Below are positions 7,938 through 14,687 of a DNA stretch of 18,770 nucleotides, one piece after another (positions within the stretch are counted from its first letter, which is position 1; every line of letters starts with the position of its first letter). The translations under genes and the position numbers were made by a program. The DNA is taken from assembly GCA_041481895.1 (NCBI GenBank), contig JBGPCQ010000043.1:1-18770 (forward strand), given 5' to 3'. The notes under the pieces were generated by a model. It was not told the DNA's origin, ran no database searches, and was given only the letters and a program-made list of their open reading frames with translations. This stretch comes from JAMPXD01 sp041481895. Its GTDB lineage: Bacteria > Desulfobacterota > Desulfuromonadia > Geobacterales > Geobacteraceae.

Positions 7938-8160
7938 AAAATTTGCCGATTAGTGCTGATCTTCAGCCAGGCCCGAAAACCTTTGTAACCGCGAAGCACG
8001 CAAGGAACGCGAAGAAAACCTGAAACGAAAGGGTTTTCCCCCTGAAAAGATCCTTGCGTTTCCCTTGCGTCCTTTGCGTCTTGAGCGACCGAAGGGCGCG
8101 GGCGGTTAGTGCTCTTGATTCAAGACTGGCCGCAAATTGACGCTAATCAGGTCAAATTTT
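7938..8160 (+). repeat. Dispersed intergenic MITE-like repeat, copy 1
   Basis: About 223 bp between the DUF2784 gene and the Mut7-C gene. The ends are inverted: AAAATTTGCCGATTAGTG at 7938 against AAAATTTGACCTGATTAGCG read inward from 8160, differing by a 2-base indel and one mismatch. The interior shared with copies 2 and 3 starts at GAAAACCTTTGTAACCGCG (7975) and includes CGCAAGGAACGCGAAG, CCTTGCGTTTCCCTTGCGTC, TTGAGCGACCGAAGGG and the near-palindrome CTCTTGATTCAAGAC. The two CGCAAGG-type arms are complementary, so RNA or single-stranded DNA from it would fold. It has no open frame of its own. Confidence 0.85.
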
Positions 8161-8172
8161 CTCTCTCAACCC

Positions 8173-8640
8173 TTAACGGTCCATAAGCATTTCCCTCAAA
8201 TCCTCCTTCATCCGGTCCCGGTGCGTCCCTCCCCAGTAGAGCCTGCTGCAGTCCGGACATATCTGAAAATGCTCCCGGGTCGCAAAGACGTAGGGGGGAA
8301 CCCGTCCCGCCGCGCGCTCCCTGGCCATGTCCTGCAAAAGAGCATTGCAGTTCAGGCAGCGGGTCAGAAAACCTTCGCACGGGTTTATAGCGAAGGCCCG
8401 CACCACCTGCCGCACCTGGTCCCGGAAATGGTCGCCTGCCACGAACAAGCAGTTGGCGCGGACCTGTCTGCGCCGGACCAGCAGTGTATCGCGGGTCAGT
8501 ATCAGGCGCCCGCTCTGCTCGCTCCTCTCTATCAGTTCGGCATCGCCAATCTCCGGGAAGTACTCCACATCGCAACCCATGACCCTGAGCCACCGGGCGA
8601 GTCTGCCGAGCATGTTGTCAGCAATAAATGCGTGTTGCAT
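8173..8640 (-). CDS. Mut7-C family putative RNase (PIN-like domain with zinc ribbon)
   Basis: Predicted metal-dependent nuclease; no substrate is known from this sequence. It has 155 residues, the normal size for stand-alone Mut7-C proteins. FIADNMLGRLARWLRVMG at the N-terminus carries the first acidic residue (D8), and LILTRDTLLV holds the second (D51). A zinc ribbon follows: C95 and C98 in RCLNCN, C128 and C131 in CPDCSRLYWGGTH. The start ATG at 8640 lacks a Shine-Dalgarno sequence but has TATACT exactly six bases upstream, so the mRNA may be leaderless. It is divergent from the EF-G paralogue. Confidence 0.87.
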   Translation of the reverse strand: MQHAFIADNMLGRLARWLRVMGCDVEYFPEIGDAELIERSEQSGRLILTRDTLLVRRRQVRANCLFVAGDHFRDQVRQVVRAFAINPCEGFLTRCLNCNALLQDMARERAAGRVPPYVFATREHFQICPDCSRLYWGGTHRDRMKEDLREMLMDR

Positions 8641-8646
8641 GGGTCA

Positions 8647-8652
8647 AGTATA
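8647..8652 (-). promoter_or_regulatory. -10 box placing the Mut7-C start site at its ATG
   Basis: On the minus strand TATACT is followed by TGACCC and then ATG. This spacing puts the predicted transcription start at the A of the start codon. No good -35 box is present (CATGAA at 17 nt), so the promoter is only a candidate. Confidence 0.35.
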
Positions 8653-8799
8653 CCGTGCCGGATCAATTTTTCATGTATGTATATAAAGGAAATGAGCGCC
8701 ATTAACATTGTAGTTGCTTAACAGGTGCGCCTCTGCCATACTGTTCCGCATCCCGAAGCTTCTCTGGTCATGCATTCCACCAGTTTGCAGCGTCAGATT

Positions 8800-8808
8800 T
8801 GATATGAT
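8800..8808 (+). promoter_or_regulatory. Extended -10 promoter for the EF-G paralogue
   Basis: TGATATGAT contains TATGAT (8803-8808) preceded by TG at the extended -10 position. No clear -35 hexamer lies 16-18 bases upstream. The predicted start is near 8815, giving a leader of about 106 nt that contains the structured element described next. Confidence 0.4.
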
Positions 8809-8827
8809 CACAAGGCTGTGAGGAGAA

Positions 8828-8903
8828 GGCCCCGGAGACGTACACGCAGTACGTCGAGGTGGCCGACGACGAACAACGCAGTGAGCGCTCAAATATGGCG
8901 TTG
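8828..8903 (+). ncRNA. Structured mRNA leader upstream of the EF-G paralogue
   Basis: Two hairpins can be drawn. The first has a perfect 7-bp stem GACGTAC (8837-8843) / GTACGTC (8849-8855) with loop ACGCA; below it lies a GGA/GA internal loop and a lower stem GCCCC / GGTGGC with one bulged T. The second pairs CAACGC (8874-8879) with GCGTTG (8898-8903), with TGAGCGCTCA inside its loop. The element ends 17 bases before the EF-G ATG. It may regulate translation of the downstream gene. It matches no riboswitch class that could be recognised by eye. Confidence 0.4.
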
Positions 8904-8920
8904 CAGGGCGGCGAAACGTT

Positions 8921-10984
8921 ATGGACACCCCATCCCTCGATTGTATCCGCAATATCGGCATCATCTCCCACATCGACGCCGGCAAGACCACCGTGTCGGA
9001 ACGGATCCTCTTTTATACCGGAGAAACCCACAAAATCGGCGAAGTGCACGAAGGCGAAGCGGTCATGGACTGGATGCCCCAGGAGCAGGAGAGGGGGATC
9101 ACCATTACCGCCACCGCAACCACCTGCCGCTGGGGAAGGTGCTGGATAAACCTGATCGACACACCGGGCCACATCGACTTCACCATCGAGGTGGAGAGGA
9201 GCATGCGGGTACTGGACGGCGGCATCGCGATCTTCAGCGCCGTCGAAGGGGTTCAGCCCCAGAGCGAGTCGGTCTGGCGCCAGGCAGAGCGGTACCGTGT
9301 CCCGCGGGTCTGCTTCATCAACAAGATGGACAGGGTCGGCGCCGACTGCCGGAAAACCCTGGCCGATATGGAACGGAAACTGCGCGCCCGGCCGGTACTC
9401 CTCCAGCTCCCGGTGGGGAACGAGGGGGACTTCTCCGGGGTCATCGACCTGATCGGCGAGGAGATGCTCCTTTTTTCCGATCTGGACCAGGGAAGAACGG
9501 TGGAACGGCAACCGGTCCCGCCGGAACGGCTCGAAGAGGTGCAGGAGGCGCGGAGGGCCGTGGTCGAAGCGGCCGCCGACTTCGACGATTCGATTCTGGC
9601 AGATTACCTGGAAGGTAACCGCATCGGGGGGGACCGGCTCAAGGCCGCCCTGGCCCGCGGCGCCATCGCCTGCCGGCTCTTTCCGACCCTCCTCGGGGCG
9701 GCGCTGCGCAACAAGGGTATTCAGCCCCTCCTCGATGCGGTGGCCGACTTTCTTCCTTCTCCCCTGCAGTCCCCGCCGGTTCTCGGCAAAACCGCCCGCG
9801 GCGACGCTCCGGAAAACATCCCGTGTGACCCTAGGGCTCCGTTCTGCGCCCTGGCCTTCAAGGTCCTCTCCGACGAGGGGAAAAAACTGACCTACCTCCG
9901 CATCTACGCCGGGACCCTCACTGCGGGTGCGCAGATGTTCAACGCAACCCGCCGCAGCCACGAAAGATTCGCCCAACTGTTCCGGATGCATGCCCATAAA
10001 AGGGAACGGATCACCACGGCCTCGGCCGGCGACATCGTCGCCGCCCTCGGGCTCAAGGAAACCCTGACCGGGGACACCCTTTGCGACCCGGGGCACCCTG
10101 TCATCCTCGAAGGGCTGACTGTCCCCGAGCCGGTCGTCTCCCTGGCCGTGGAGCCGAAGGGGGTCGATGACCGGGACAAGCTCCCCCCCGCCCTGGAGAA
10201 ACTCCAGTGGGAAGACCCTACCTTCAGGGTCCGCGAGGACGAGGAGACCGGCCAGACTATCCTGACCGGCATGGGGGAGCTCCACCTGGAAATCATCACC
10301 GACCGCCTCGCCCGGGAATTCGGGGTGCGGGTAAAGACCGGCCCTCCCCAGGTCGTCTACCGCGAGACCCTGAAAAAAGAGGTCGAGCACCGGGAAAAAT
10401 TTCACCGGGAGATGGACGGCAGGGTCCAGGCGGGGGAGGTCCTGCTCCGGCTCGCCCCACTGCCGCGGGGAGCAGGGGTCAGGATCGCGCTCCTGCTGCC
10501 GGAGGATTCCCTGCTCCCGCACGAGCTTCGCCAGCTCCTCGCGGAAAGCCTGAGGCAGGCATGCGACGCCGGGTGCAGGACCGGCTACCCGCTGACGGAC
10601 CTGGAAGTCCGGGTCAAGGAAGCCCCCTTCCATCAGGGGGTCACCACCGAACTGGGACTCAGGGCAGCCGCCCAGAGGGGCTTTTTCCAGGCGGCCTCAG
10701 CCGCGCTGGTCCTGCTCGAACCGGTGATGCAGCTGGAAATCATCGTTCCCGGAGACTATGCCGGCAAGGTCCTCGGCGCTATCCAGCAGAAACGGGGCCG
10801 GATCGAGGGGATCGATGCCCGTGACGGGGAACAGGTGATAGCGGCCCGCGTCCCCCTGGCGGAAATGTTCGGCTACATGTCCGAGCTCCGCAGCGCCACC
10901 AAGGGACGGGGGACCTTCACCATGGAATTCGCCTGCTTCGATACTGCCCCGCCGGAGACCCAGCGGAAGTTCGGCCTGGAATAG
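8921..10984 (+). CDS. fusA: Elongation factor G paralogue with divergent domain IV
   Basis: Ribosome-associated translational GTPase. It has 687 residues and all five EF-G domains. The GTPase domain is intact: SHIDAGKTT (16-24), MDWMPQEQERGITIT, DTPGH (80-84) and NKMD (134-137). Domain II and III follow, with GMGELHLEIITDRL in domain III. Domain IV is unusual: the first tip loop, normally GGxGQYGHV, reads DGRVQAGEV, and the second, normally SYHDVDSSE, reads PFHQGVTTE, keeping only the histidine. Domain V (EPVMQLEIIVPGDYAGKVLGAIQQKRG) is conserved. It stands alone, not beside tufA or ribosomal genes, so it is probably an additional EF-G (EF-G2 or a recycling-type factor), not the housekeeping one. 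The exact subgroup needs a tree. Confidence 0.88.
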   Translation: MDTPSLDCIRNIGIISHIDAGKTTVSERILFYTGETHKIGEVHEGEAVMDWMPQEQERGITITATATTCRWGRCWINLIDTPGHIDFTIEVERSMRVLDGGIAIFSAVEGVQPQSESVWRQAERYRVPRVCFINKMDRVGADCRKTLADMERKLRARPVLLQLPVGNEGDFSGVIDLIGEEMLLFSDLDQGRTVERQPVPPERLEEVQEARRAVVEAAADFDDSILADYLEGNRIGGDRLKAALARGAIACRLFPTLLGAALRNKGIQPLLDAVADFLPSPLQSPPVLGKTARGDAPENIPCDPRAPFCALAFKVLSDEGKKLTYLRIYAGTLTAGAQMFNATRRSHERFAQLFRMHAHKRERITTASAGDIVAALGLKETLTGDTLCDPGHPVILEGLTVPEPVVSLAVEPKGVDDRDKLPPALEKLQWEDPTFRVREDEETGQTILTGMGELHLEIITDRLAREFGVRVKTGPPQVVYRETLKKEVEHREKFHREMDGRVQAGEVLLRLAPLPRGAGVRIALLLPEDSLLPHELRQLLAESLRQACDAGCRTGYPLTDLEVRVKEAPFHQGVTTELGLRAAAQRGFFQAASAALVLLEPVMQLEIIVPGDYAGKVLGAIQQKRGRIEGIDARDGEQVIAARVPLAEMFGYMSELRSATKGRGTFTMEFACFDTAPPETQRKFGLE

Positions 10985-11093
10985 CGCAGGCAATCGAGGG
11001 CGCTGTTTTGCCTTGCGCAAACGGGCGTTCTTAAGGTATTTTGATACATTGCCCGGTAGGGCGCATCTTTGATAAACCTTCAGGAGAACAACT

Positions 11094-12014
11094 TTGCAAC
11101 GAATCGCGATCCTCACGGCTGCCCTGGTGCTCATGGCAGCCTTTTCAGCTTTGCCCGCCAGGGCGGACAGCACAAACGACGCGGCGCCCGCCATACAGAA
11201 TGAAGAGACCCTGCAGGCCCTTATCCGCGAGAACACCGATCTCAGGGAGAAGCTCAGGGCGCTGGGGAGCACCCCCTCCATCACCTGCGATCTGCTGGCC
11301 CAGAAAAACCTCCAGAGGCTCCGGGAGGTCGCCCGGGATACGAAGGCCCAGCGCCAGGCCATGGCCGACTTCGAAGGGTTCGTTGCCTGGATGACCGGCA
11401 ACCTTTCGGGTTATGCGAAATACATACAGGCCGGTTCGGTCGCAGCCGGCTTTGCCCGGATACTGCCGATCCCGTATGCCGGGCAGGCGTCCGTACTCAC
11501 CAAGTTCGTCTCCCAGGGTATCCTCTCCCTGAACGCGGCGTCGGTTTCCATCAACAGGTACCTGGTGACCTCCCAGCAGTTCATCACCAGAGTGGAGGCG
11601 CTGCCCCCCGCGATGCCGGCGAACCTCGGGGAGATTTCCGAACTGGCGCGTTTTGCCGACAACCAGCTGCTCAAAGAGATGAATGACGTCCAGCAGAAGC
11701 TCACCACCACCGCGGAGATCTCGACCTCGGCCCTCTCCTTCCTGGAAAGCGTCAACGCCTATGTCGGGAGCACCGATGAGTACTGGAACAGGACGAAATC
11801 GCTCTTGTCCCGGAAAGAGCCCGACAAAAAGGAGAAGAGTTATCTGAGCGAAAGCATTCTGAACCTGCGCAACGGAGCAGGAAGCTTTAGCGCAAAACTC
11901 AAGGCTTTCGACGAAACGGCCAGGAAAGACGCGCCTCTGATAAAATCGGTCGTGGCCTACGATGACCTGGTTCGGGAGATGAGCGTCAAAGTGGCGGAGA
12001 GCAAAAAAAACTGA
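11094..12014 (+). CDS. Exported protein of unknown function
   Basis: 306 residues, not recognised. It starts at TTG 11094, supported by AGGAG at 11082-11086 with 7 bases spacing. The N-terminus MQRIAILTAALVLMAAFSAL followed by PARADS is a classical signal peptide with likely cleavage after ARA. A short predicted coiled coil (EETLQALIRENTDLREKLRAL) follows, then a moderately hydrophobic central part (GSVAAGFARILPIPYAGQAS) and mainly helical sequence to a lysine-rich end. No catalytic motif or metal ligands stand out and there is only one mature cysteine. It begins 109 bases after the EF-G paralogue and ends 69 bases before the DUF815 ATPase. Cotranscription with the ATPase is possible, but they would act in different compartments. 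Confidence 0.75.
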   Translation: MQRIAILTAALVLMAAFSALPARADSTNDAAPAIQNEETLQALIRENTDLREKLRALGSTPSITCDLLAQKNLQRLREVARDTKAQRQAMADFEGFVAWMTGNLSGYAKYIQAGSVAAGFARILPIPYAGQASVLTKFVSQGILSLNAASVSINRYLVTSQQFITRVEALPPAMPANLGEISELARFADNQLLKEMNDVQQKLTTTAEISTSALSFLESVNAYVGSTDEYWNRTKSLLSRKEPDKKEKSYLSESILNLRNGAGSFSAKLKAFDETARKDAPLIKSVVAYDDLVREMSVKVAESKKN

Positions 12015-12083
12015 GGGATGAAGGATGAATTTCTCAAACCTCAACTCTCAACAGGTTGAAAAAGTAGTGAAGAGGAGATGGCA

Positions 12084-12986
12084 ATGGATCTTGACCCCGA
12101 ACTGACCGCCCAGCTCAGGCGCGTTTTGGCCTCACTGGAGCAGCTCCTGCCGAAGCCGGTAGCCGGGATTGACTGGAACGCCAGCCACGCGGCCAACTGG
12201 CGGCGTCACTCATTCGCCGGCTACCTGGAGCCGATCGCCACCATCGAAGACATTCACCTGGATGACCTCCTCGGCATCGACAAGCAGAAGAAGCTCCTGG
12301 AAGACAACACCCGCCAGTTTCTGGCCGGGTATCCCGCCAACAACATCCTCCTCTGGGGGACCCGCGGCACCGGCAAGTCGTCACTGGTGCGGGCGCTCCT
12401 CCACAGCTACGCCCCCCGGGGTCTCAGGGTGATCCAGGTGGACAAGACCGACCTGATCCATCTCCCCGACATCGTGGATGCGATCAAAAACCAGCCCTAC
12501 AAGTTCATCATTTTTTCCGACGACCTCTCCTTCGAAATCGGCGAGTCGAGCTACAAGATGCTCAAGAGCGCCCTCGACGGCTCTGTCTACGCCCCGCCGG
12601 AGAATGTCCTTATCTACGTCACCTCCAACCGGCGCCACTTGCTCCCGGAATACGAGGGCGACAACCGGGGGGCCATGATGGTGGGAGGCGAGATCCACCA
12701 CGGCGAAGCGGTTGAAGAGAAGATTTCCCTCTCCGGCCGTTTCGGCATATGGGTCCCGTTTCACCCCTTCAGCCAGGATCAGTACCTGGACGTGGTGCGG
12801 CAGTGGCTGGACAAGCTCGCCCGGAAGAGCGGCGCCGCCATCGAATGGACCGCGGAGATACGGGACGCCGCCATCCTCTGGTCGCAGAAAAAGGGAGACG
12901 GGAGCGGCCGCATCGCCTATCAGTTCGCCACCAACTGGGTCGGGAGGACGCTCCTGGAAGGGAACAATGGTTTATCAGTAAAATAG
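12084..12986 (+). CDS. DUF815 family AAA-type ATPase
   Basis: Predicted cytosolic P-loop ATPase; biological role unknown. Walker A is GTRGTGKSS (about 92-100), Walker B FIIFSDDLSFE with the acidic pair at about 146-147, and a sensor-1-like asparagine lies in YVTSNRRHLL. The segment SLSGRFGIWVPFHPFSQDQYL is typical of DUF815. The ATG at 12084 is chosen because AGAGGAG lies 6 bases upstream (300 residues); the ATG at 12078 would abut that site. The C-terminal part includes RIAYQFATNWVGRTLLEGN, a lid-like helical region. It follows the exported unknown protein and is followed by repeat copy 2. Confidence 0.9.
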   Translation: MDLDPELTAQLRRVLASLEQLLPKPVAGIDWNASHAANWRRHSFAGYLEPIATIEDIHLDDLLGIDKQKKLLEDNTRQFLAGYPANNILLWGTRGTGKSSLVRALLHSYAPRGLRVIQVDKTDLIHLPDIVDAIKNQPYKFIIFSDDLSFEIGESSYKMLKSALDGSVYAPPENVLIYVTSNRRHLLPEYEGDNRGAMMVGGEIHHGEAVEEKISLSGRFGIWVPFHPFSQDQYLDVVRQWLDKLARKSGAAIEWTAEIRDAAILWSQKKGDGSGRIAYQFATNWVGRTLLEGNNGLSVK

Positions 12987-12996
12987 GTGGAGCAGG

Positions 12997-13029
12997 AATT
13001 CATGTGCAGAAGTTGAATTTGATTTTTTT
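12997..13029 (+). terminator. Weak candidate terminator after the DUF815 gene
   Basis: AATTCA (12997-13002) pairs with TGAATT (13014-13019) across an 11-base loop, followed shortly by seven T residues (13023-13029). The stem is AT-rich and the T-run starts 3 bases after it, so strength is doubtful. Confidence 0.3.
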
Positions 13030-13060
13030 CCCATAATTACAATAAGTTACAATAATTATT

Positions 13061-13293
13061 CAATAATCTAATGAGCTTTAATCTTCAGCTACGGCATTCT
13101 ACGTCTTGAATCAAGACCTCTACCGCCCGCTCCCTCCGGTCGCTCAAGGACGCAAAGAACGCAAAGAACGCAAGGGAACCGCAAAGATCTTATAACGGGT
13201 TGACTCCTTTTCGTTTCAGGTTTTCTTCGCGTTCCTTGCGTACTTCGCGGTTATAAAGGTTTTCGACAGGCTGAATATCAGAACTAATCAATA
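13061..13293 (-). repeat. Dispersed intergenic MITE-like repeat, copy 2 (inverted)
   Basis: Same family as copy 1, in reverse orientation, filling most of the gap between the convergent DUF815 and RNase Z-like genes. Read on the minus strand it begins GATTAGTTCTGATATTCAGCC, continues GAAAACCTTTATAACCGCG, then shows CGCAAGGAACGCGAAG, an expanded CTTTGCGTTCTTTGCGTCC arm with an extra 9-base unit, TTGAGCGACCGGAGGGAGC and GTCTTGATTCAAGACGTAG. It ends TAGCTGAAGATTAAAGC. Both ends carry CTTCAGC-type inverted sequence. Boundaries are approximate to about 10 bases. Just outside it lies an AT-rich stretch with a 10-base tandem repeat (TTACAATAAG, 13037-13056). Confidence 0.85.
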
Positions 13294-13316
13294 TAAACCC
13301 GTAGTGTTTTTTGACT

Positions 13317-14375
13317 TTATTCGTGACCATTAGTGTCATTCGTGGTTGAAAATGTATGTGCCGGATTTTTCCCGGCGAACGCTTCCTCCGCCTCGCTGCG
13401 CAACAACTCTTCCCGCCCCGTATACCTGGGTGAAAAATGAAACGGTATCATCCGCGCAGCTCCCGCCGCGCAGGCCAGTGAACCGGCCTGGAGAGCCGTC
13501 AGGTGTTTTCTCTCGGCCGCCCGCTCCTCCTCGGCCTGGAGGAACGTTGCCTCGATGAAGAGGTAATCGGCGTCCTGCGCCAGGGCAACGATTTTCTCGG
13601 TATTTTCGGAACTGTACACCGCGTCGGTAACATAGGCGATCTTCTGCCCCGGGACGATCCGGAGAATATCCCTCTTCAGTTCCCCGAGGGGAATGTGCCG
13701 TTCAACGACACCCCCCTTCTCGCGCCACCAAACCCGGAAGAGGAAACTGTCCGGATCCTCCCGCAGGACGGCCTGCTTCAGTTCGGTAAGCCAGGGACCG
13801 GTCTCCAGCCCCAGTTCGACCAACCGGTTTTTCATGATGTTCACGTGGCTCTTCTCCTCCAGGGCAAAGGCCAGGGAGGGGATCCGGTGATCGAGAAAGA
13901 CGGCGCGGACCAGGAAAGACTCTTCGTCATGGAGCACGCCGTCACGATATGTTTCCGCCCGGACCTGCTCCGGCGGGAACCCCTTCCGGCAGTGAAATTC
14001 CGCAACAAGCCCCTTGCCGTCGGGGCTTGCCTCGGCGGCAATTACGGTGAAATCGGTCGGGTAGTTCTCCACCAGGTTCCAGGTATAGGCGGCGAGCCGG
14101 TGCCAGACCTGGTCCACAAAGCCGGGCGGGCCGTAGAAATGGAGCTTTTTGTCCCGGCCGAGACAGATCCGGACGAGCTGGTCGAAGCCGATGAAGTGGT
14201 CCACATGGGTATGGGAGACGAAGACGTGGCTCACCCGCAGCAGTTTCCGCGCGGGGAGAGGGGAGAGGTCCCCCATATCGAAGAGGATTGCCCGCCGATC
14301 GAAAAGGAAATCGATATAGAGGCCCGGGTCGCCGAACGGGCTGTTGACGAGGGCGGGGTGAAAGAGCGGCTTCAT
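13317..14375 (-). CDS. RNase Z-like metallo-beta-lactamase fold hydrolase
   Basis: Probably a zinc-dependent phosphodiesterase of the RNase Z/ElaC group, which matures tRNA 3' ends. The metal motif is SHTHVDHF (H55, H57, D59, H60). FLDHRIPSLAFAL, YVTDAVY, FIEATF, the histidine of KHLTALQAG, and PFHFSPRY follow in the family's order. The start of the fold is abbreviated: the usual FLGTG-type N-terminus is replaced by NSPFGDPG. GAGG lies 7 bases before the ATG at 14375. The last residues, FSTTNDTNGHE, look like translated intergenic repeat DNA, so the original C-terminus was probably about 12-16 residues shorter. A 2-codon ORF (14393-14385) with its own AGGAG sits just upstream. Whether it is the main tRNA-processing enzyme is uncertain. 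Confidence 0.87.
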   Translation of the reverse strand: MKPLFHPALVNSPFGDPGLYIDFLFDRRAILFDMGDLSPLPARKLLRVSHVFVSHTHVDHFIGFDQLVRICLGRDKKLHFYGPPGFVDQVWHRLAAYTWNLVENYPTDFTVIAAEASPDGKGLVAEFHCRKGFPPEQVRAETYRDGVLHDEESFLVRAVFLDHRIPSLAFALEEKSHVNIMKNRLVELGLETGPWLTELKQAVLREDPDSFLFRVWWREKGGVVERHIPLGELKRDILRIVPGQKIAYVTDAVYSSENTEKIVALAQDADYLFIEATFLQAEEERAAERKHLTALQAGSLACAAGAARMIPFHFSPRYTGREELLRSEAEEAFAGKNPAHTFSTTNDTNGHE

Positions 14376-14467
14376 TGTTCTACCTCACGGCATGGTATCT
14401 CCTCAATTCTACCACCTGAATCGGAAACTGCACCTTCCGGTCTCGAATCCGACAGCCCCTTTTATGT

Positions 14468-14497
14468 TTGACCCCCGGCGAACTATTGCTTTATAAA
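14468..14497 (+). promoter_or_regulatory. sigma-70-like promoter of a small plus-strand transcript
   Basis: TTGACC (14468-14473), an 18-nt spacer and TATAAA (14492-14497), each matching consensus at five of six positions. The predicted start is near 14504. No annotated plus-strand gene lies downstream before the terminator at 14629-14657, so it would drive a transcript of about 150 nt. Confidence 0.5.
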
Positions 14498-14551
14498 TTA
14501 ATCAGTGTCCTGTGCAGTCGGTTCGCCGCATTATCAGCGGCACCCTGCTGA

Positions 14552-14602
14552 ATGCTTAAGGACAAGGACTACGGCATGTGCTACACGTACGATCTGTGGT
14601 GA
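14552..14602 (+). CDS. Possible 16-residue small peptide gene
   Basis: The ORF reads MLKDKDYGMCYTYDLW and stops at TGA. The composition is striking: three Tyr, one Trp, one Cys and six charged residues in 16. It is inside the putative small transcript and 27 bases before its terminator stem. A TGA stop directly precedes the ATG, and no good ribosome-binding site is seen. It could be a leader peptide, a small peptide precursor or chance. The nearest gene is a radical SAM protein on the opposite strand, which makes a modified-peptide idea tempting but unproven. Confidence 0.25.
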   Translation: MLKDKDYGMCYTYDLW

Positions 14603-14628
14603 GAGCCTTTTCCGGGTTTCGTCATAAT

Positions 14629-14657
14629 AAAAGCCCCCTCTTGACGAGGGGGCTTTT
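14629..14657. terminator. Bidirectional rho-independent terminator
   Basis: AAAAGCCCCCTC (14629-14640), loop TTGAC, GAGGGGGCTTTT (14646-14657), a perfect 12-bp stem with A and T runs on both sides. On the minus strand it ends the radical SAM gene 31 bases after its stop codon (TTTTATT follows the GC stem). On the plus strand it would end the small transcript. Confidence 0.9.
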
Positions 14658-14687
14658 GTCGTTGTTTCGGAGAATTCGGCTGGAAGC

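Larger units (their letters stand above)
14504..14657 (+). ncRNA. Putative small RNA or small-peptide transcript
   Basis: Defined by the promoter at 14468-14497 and the strong terminator at 14629-14657. Inside it are a perfect 5-bp hairpin GCCGC / GCGGC (14525-14541, loop ATTATCA) and a 16-codon ORF. It sits between two minus-strand genes and is antisense to neither. Whether the product is the RNA or the peptide cannot be decided from the sequence. Confidence 0.4.

Noticed and set aside
8818..9618. Plus-strand open frame of 266 codons starting in the EF-G leader
   Set aside because: It overlaps EF-G in another frame and is extremely Arg-rich with no recognisable fold.
8768..10633. Long minus-strand open frame of 621 codons opposite the EF-G paralogue
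   Set aside because: It is antisense to a clear EF-G gene, has a composition typical of a GC-rich shadow frame and shows no domain motif.
13143..13175. CRISPR-like short repeats in the CGCAAAGAACGCAAAG stretch
   Set aside because: The units are 9 bases, contiguous and without spacers; they belong to the dispersed repeat family.
14411..14461. tRNA-like look of CCGGTCTCGAATCCGAC
   Set aside because: It recalls a T-arm, but no acceptor, D or anticodon arms can be paired around it on either strand.
13503..14471. Plus-strand open frame of 322 codons opposite the RNase Z-like gene
   Set aside because: Antisense to a gene with conserved metal-binding motifs; no ribosome-binding site or domain seen.
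14549..14551. TGA directly before the 16-codon ORF read as selenocysteine
   Set aside because: The frame upstream has no credible start or protein, and no SECIS-type hairpin follows the TGA at the required distance.
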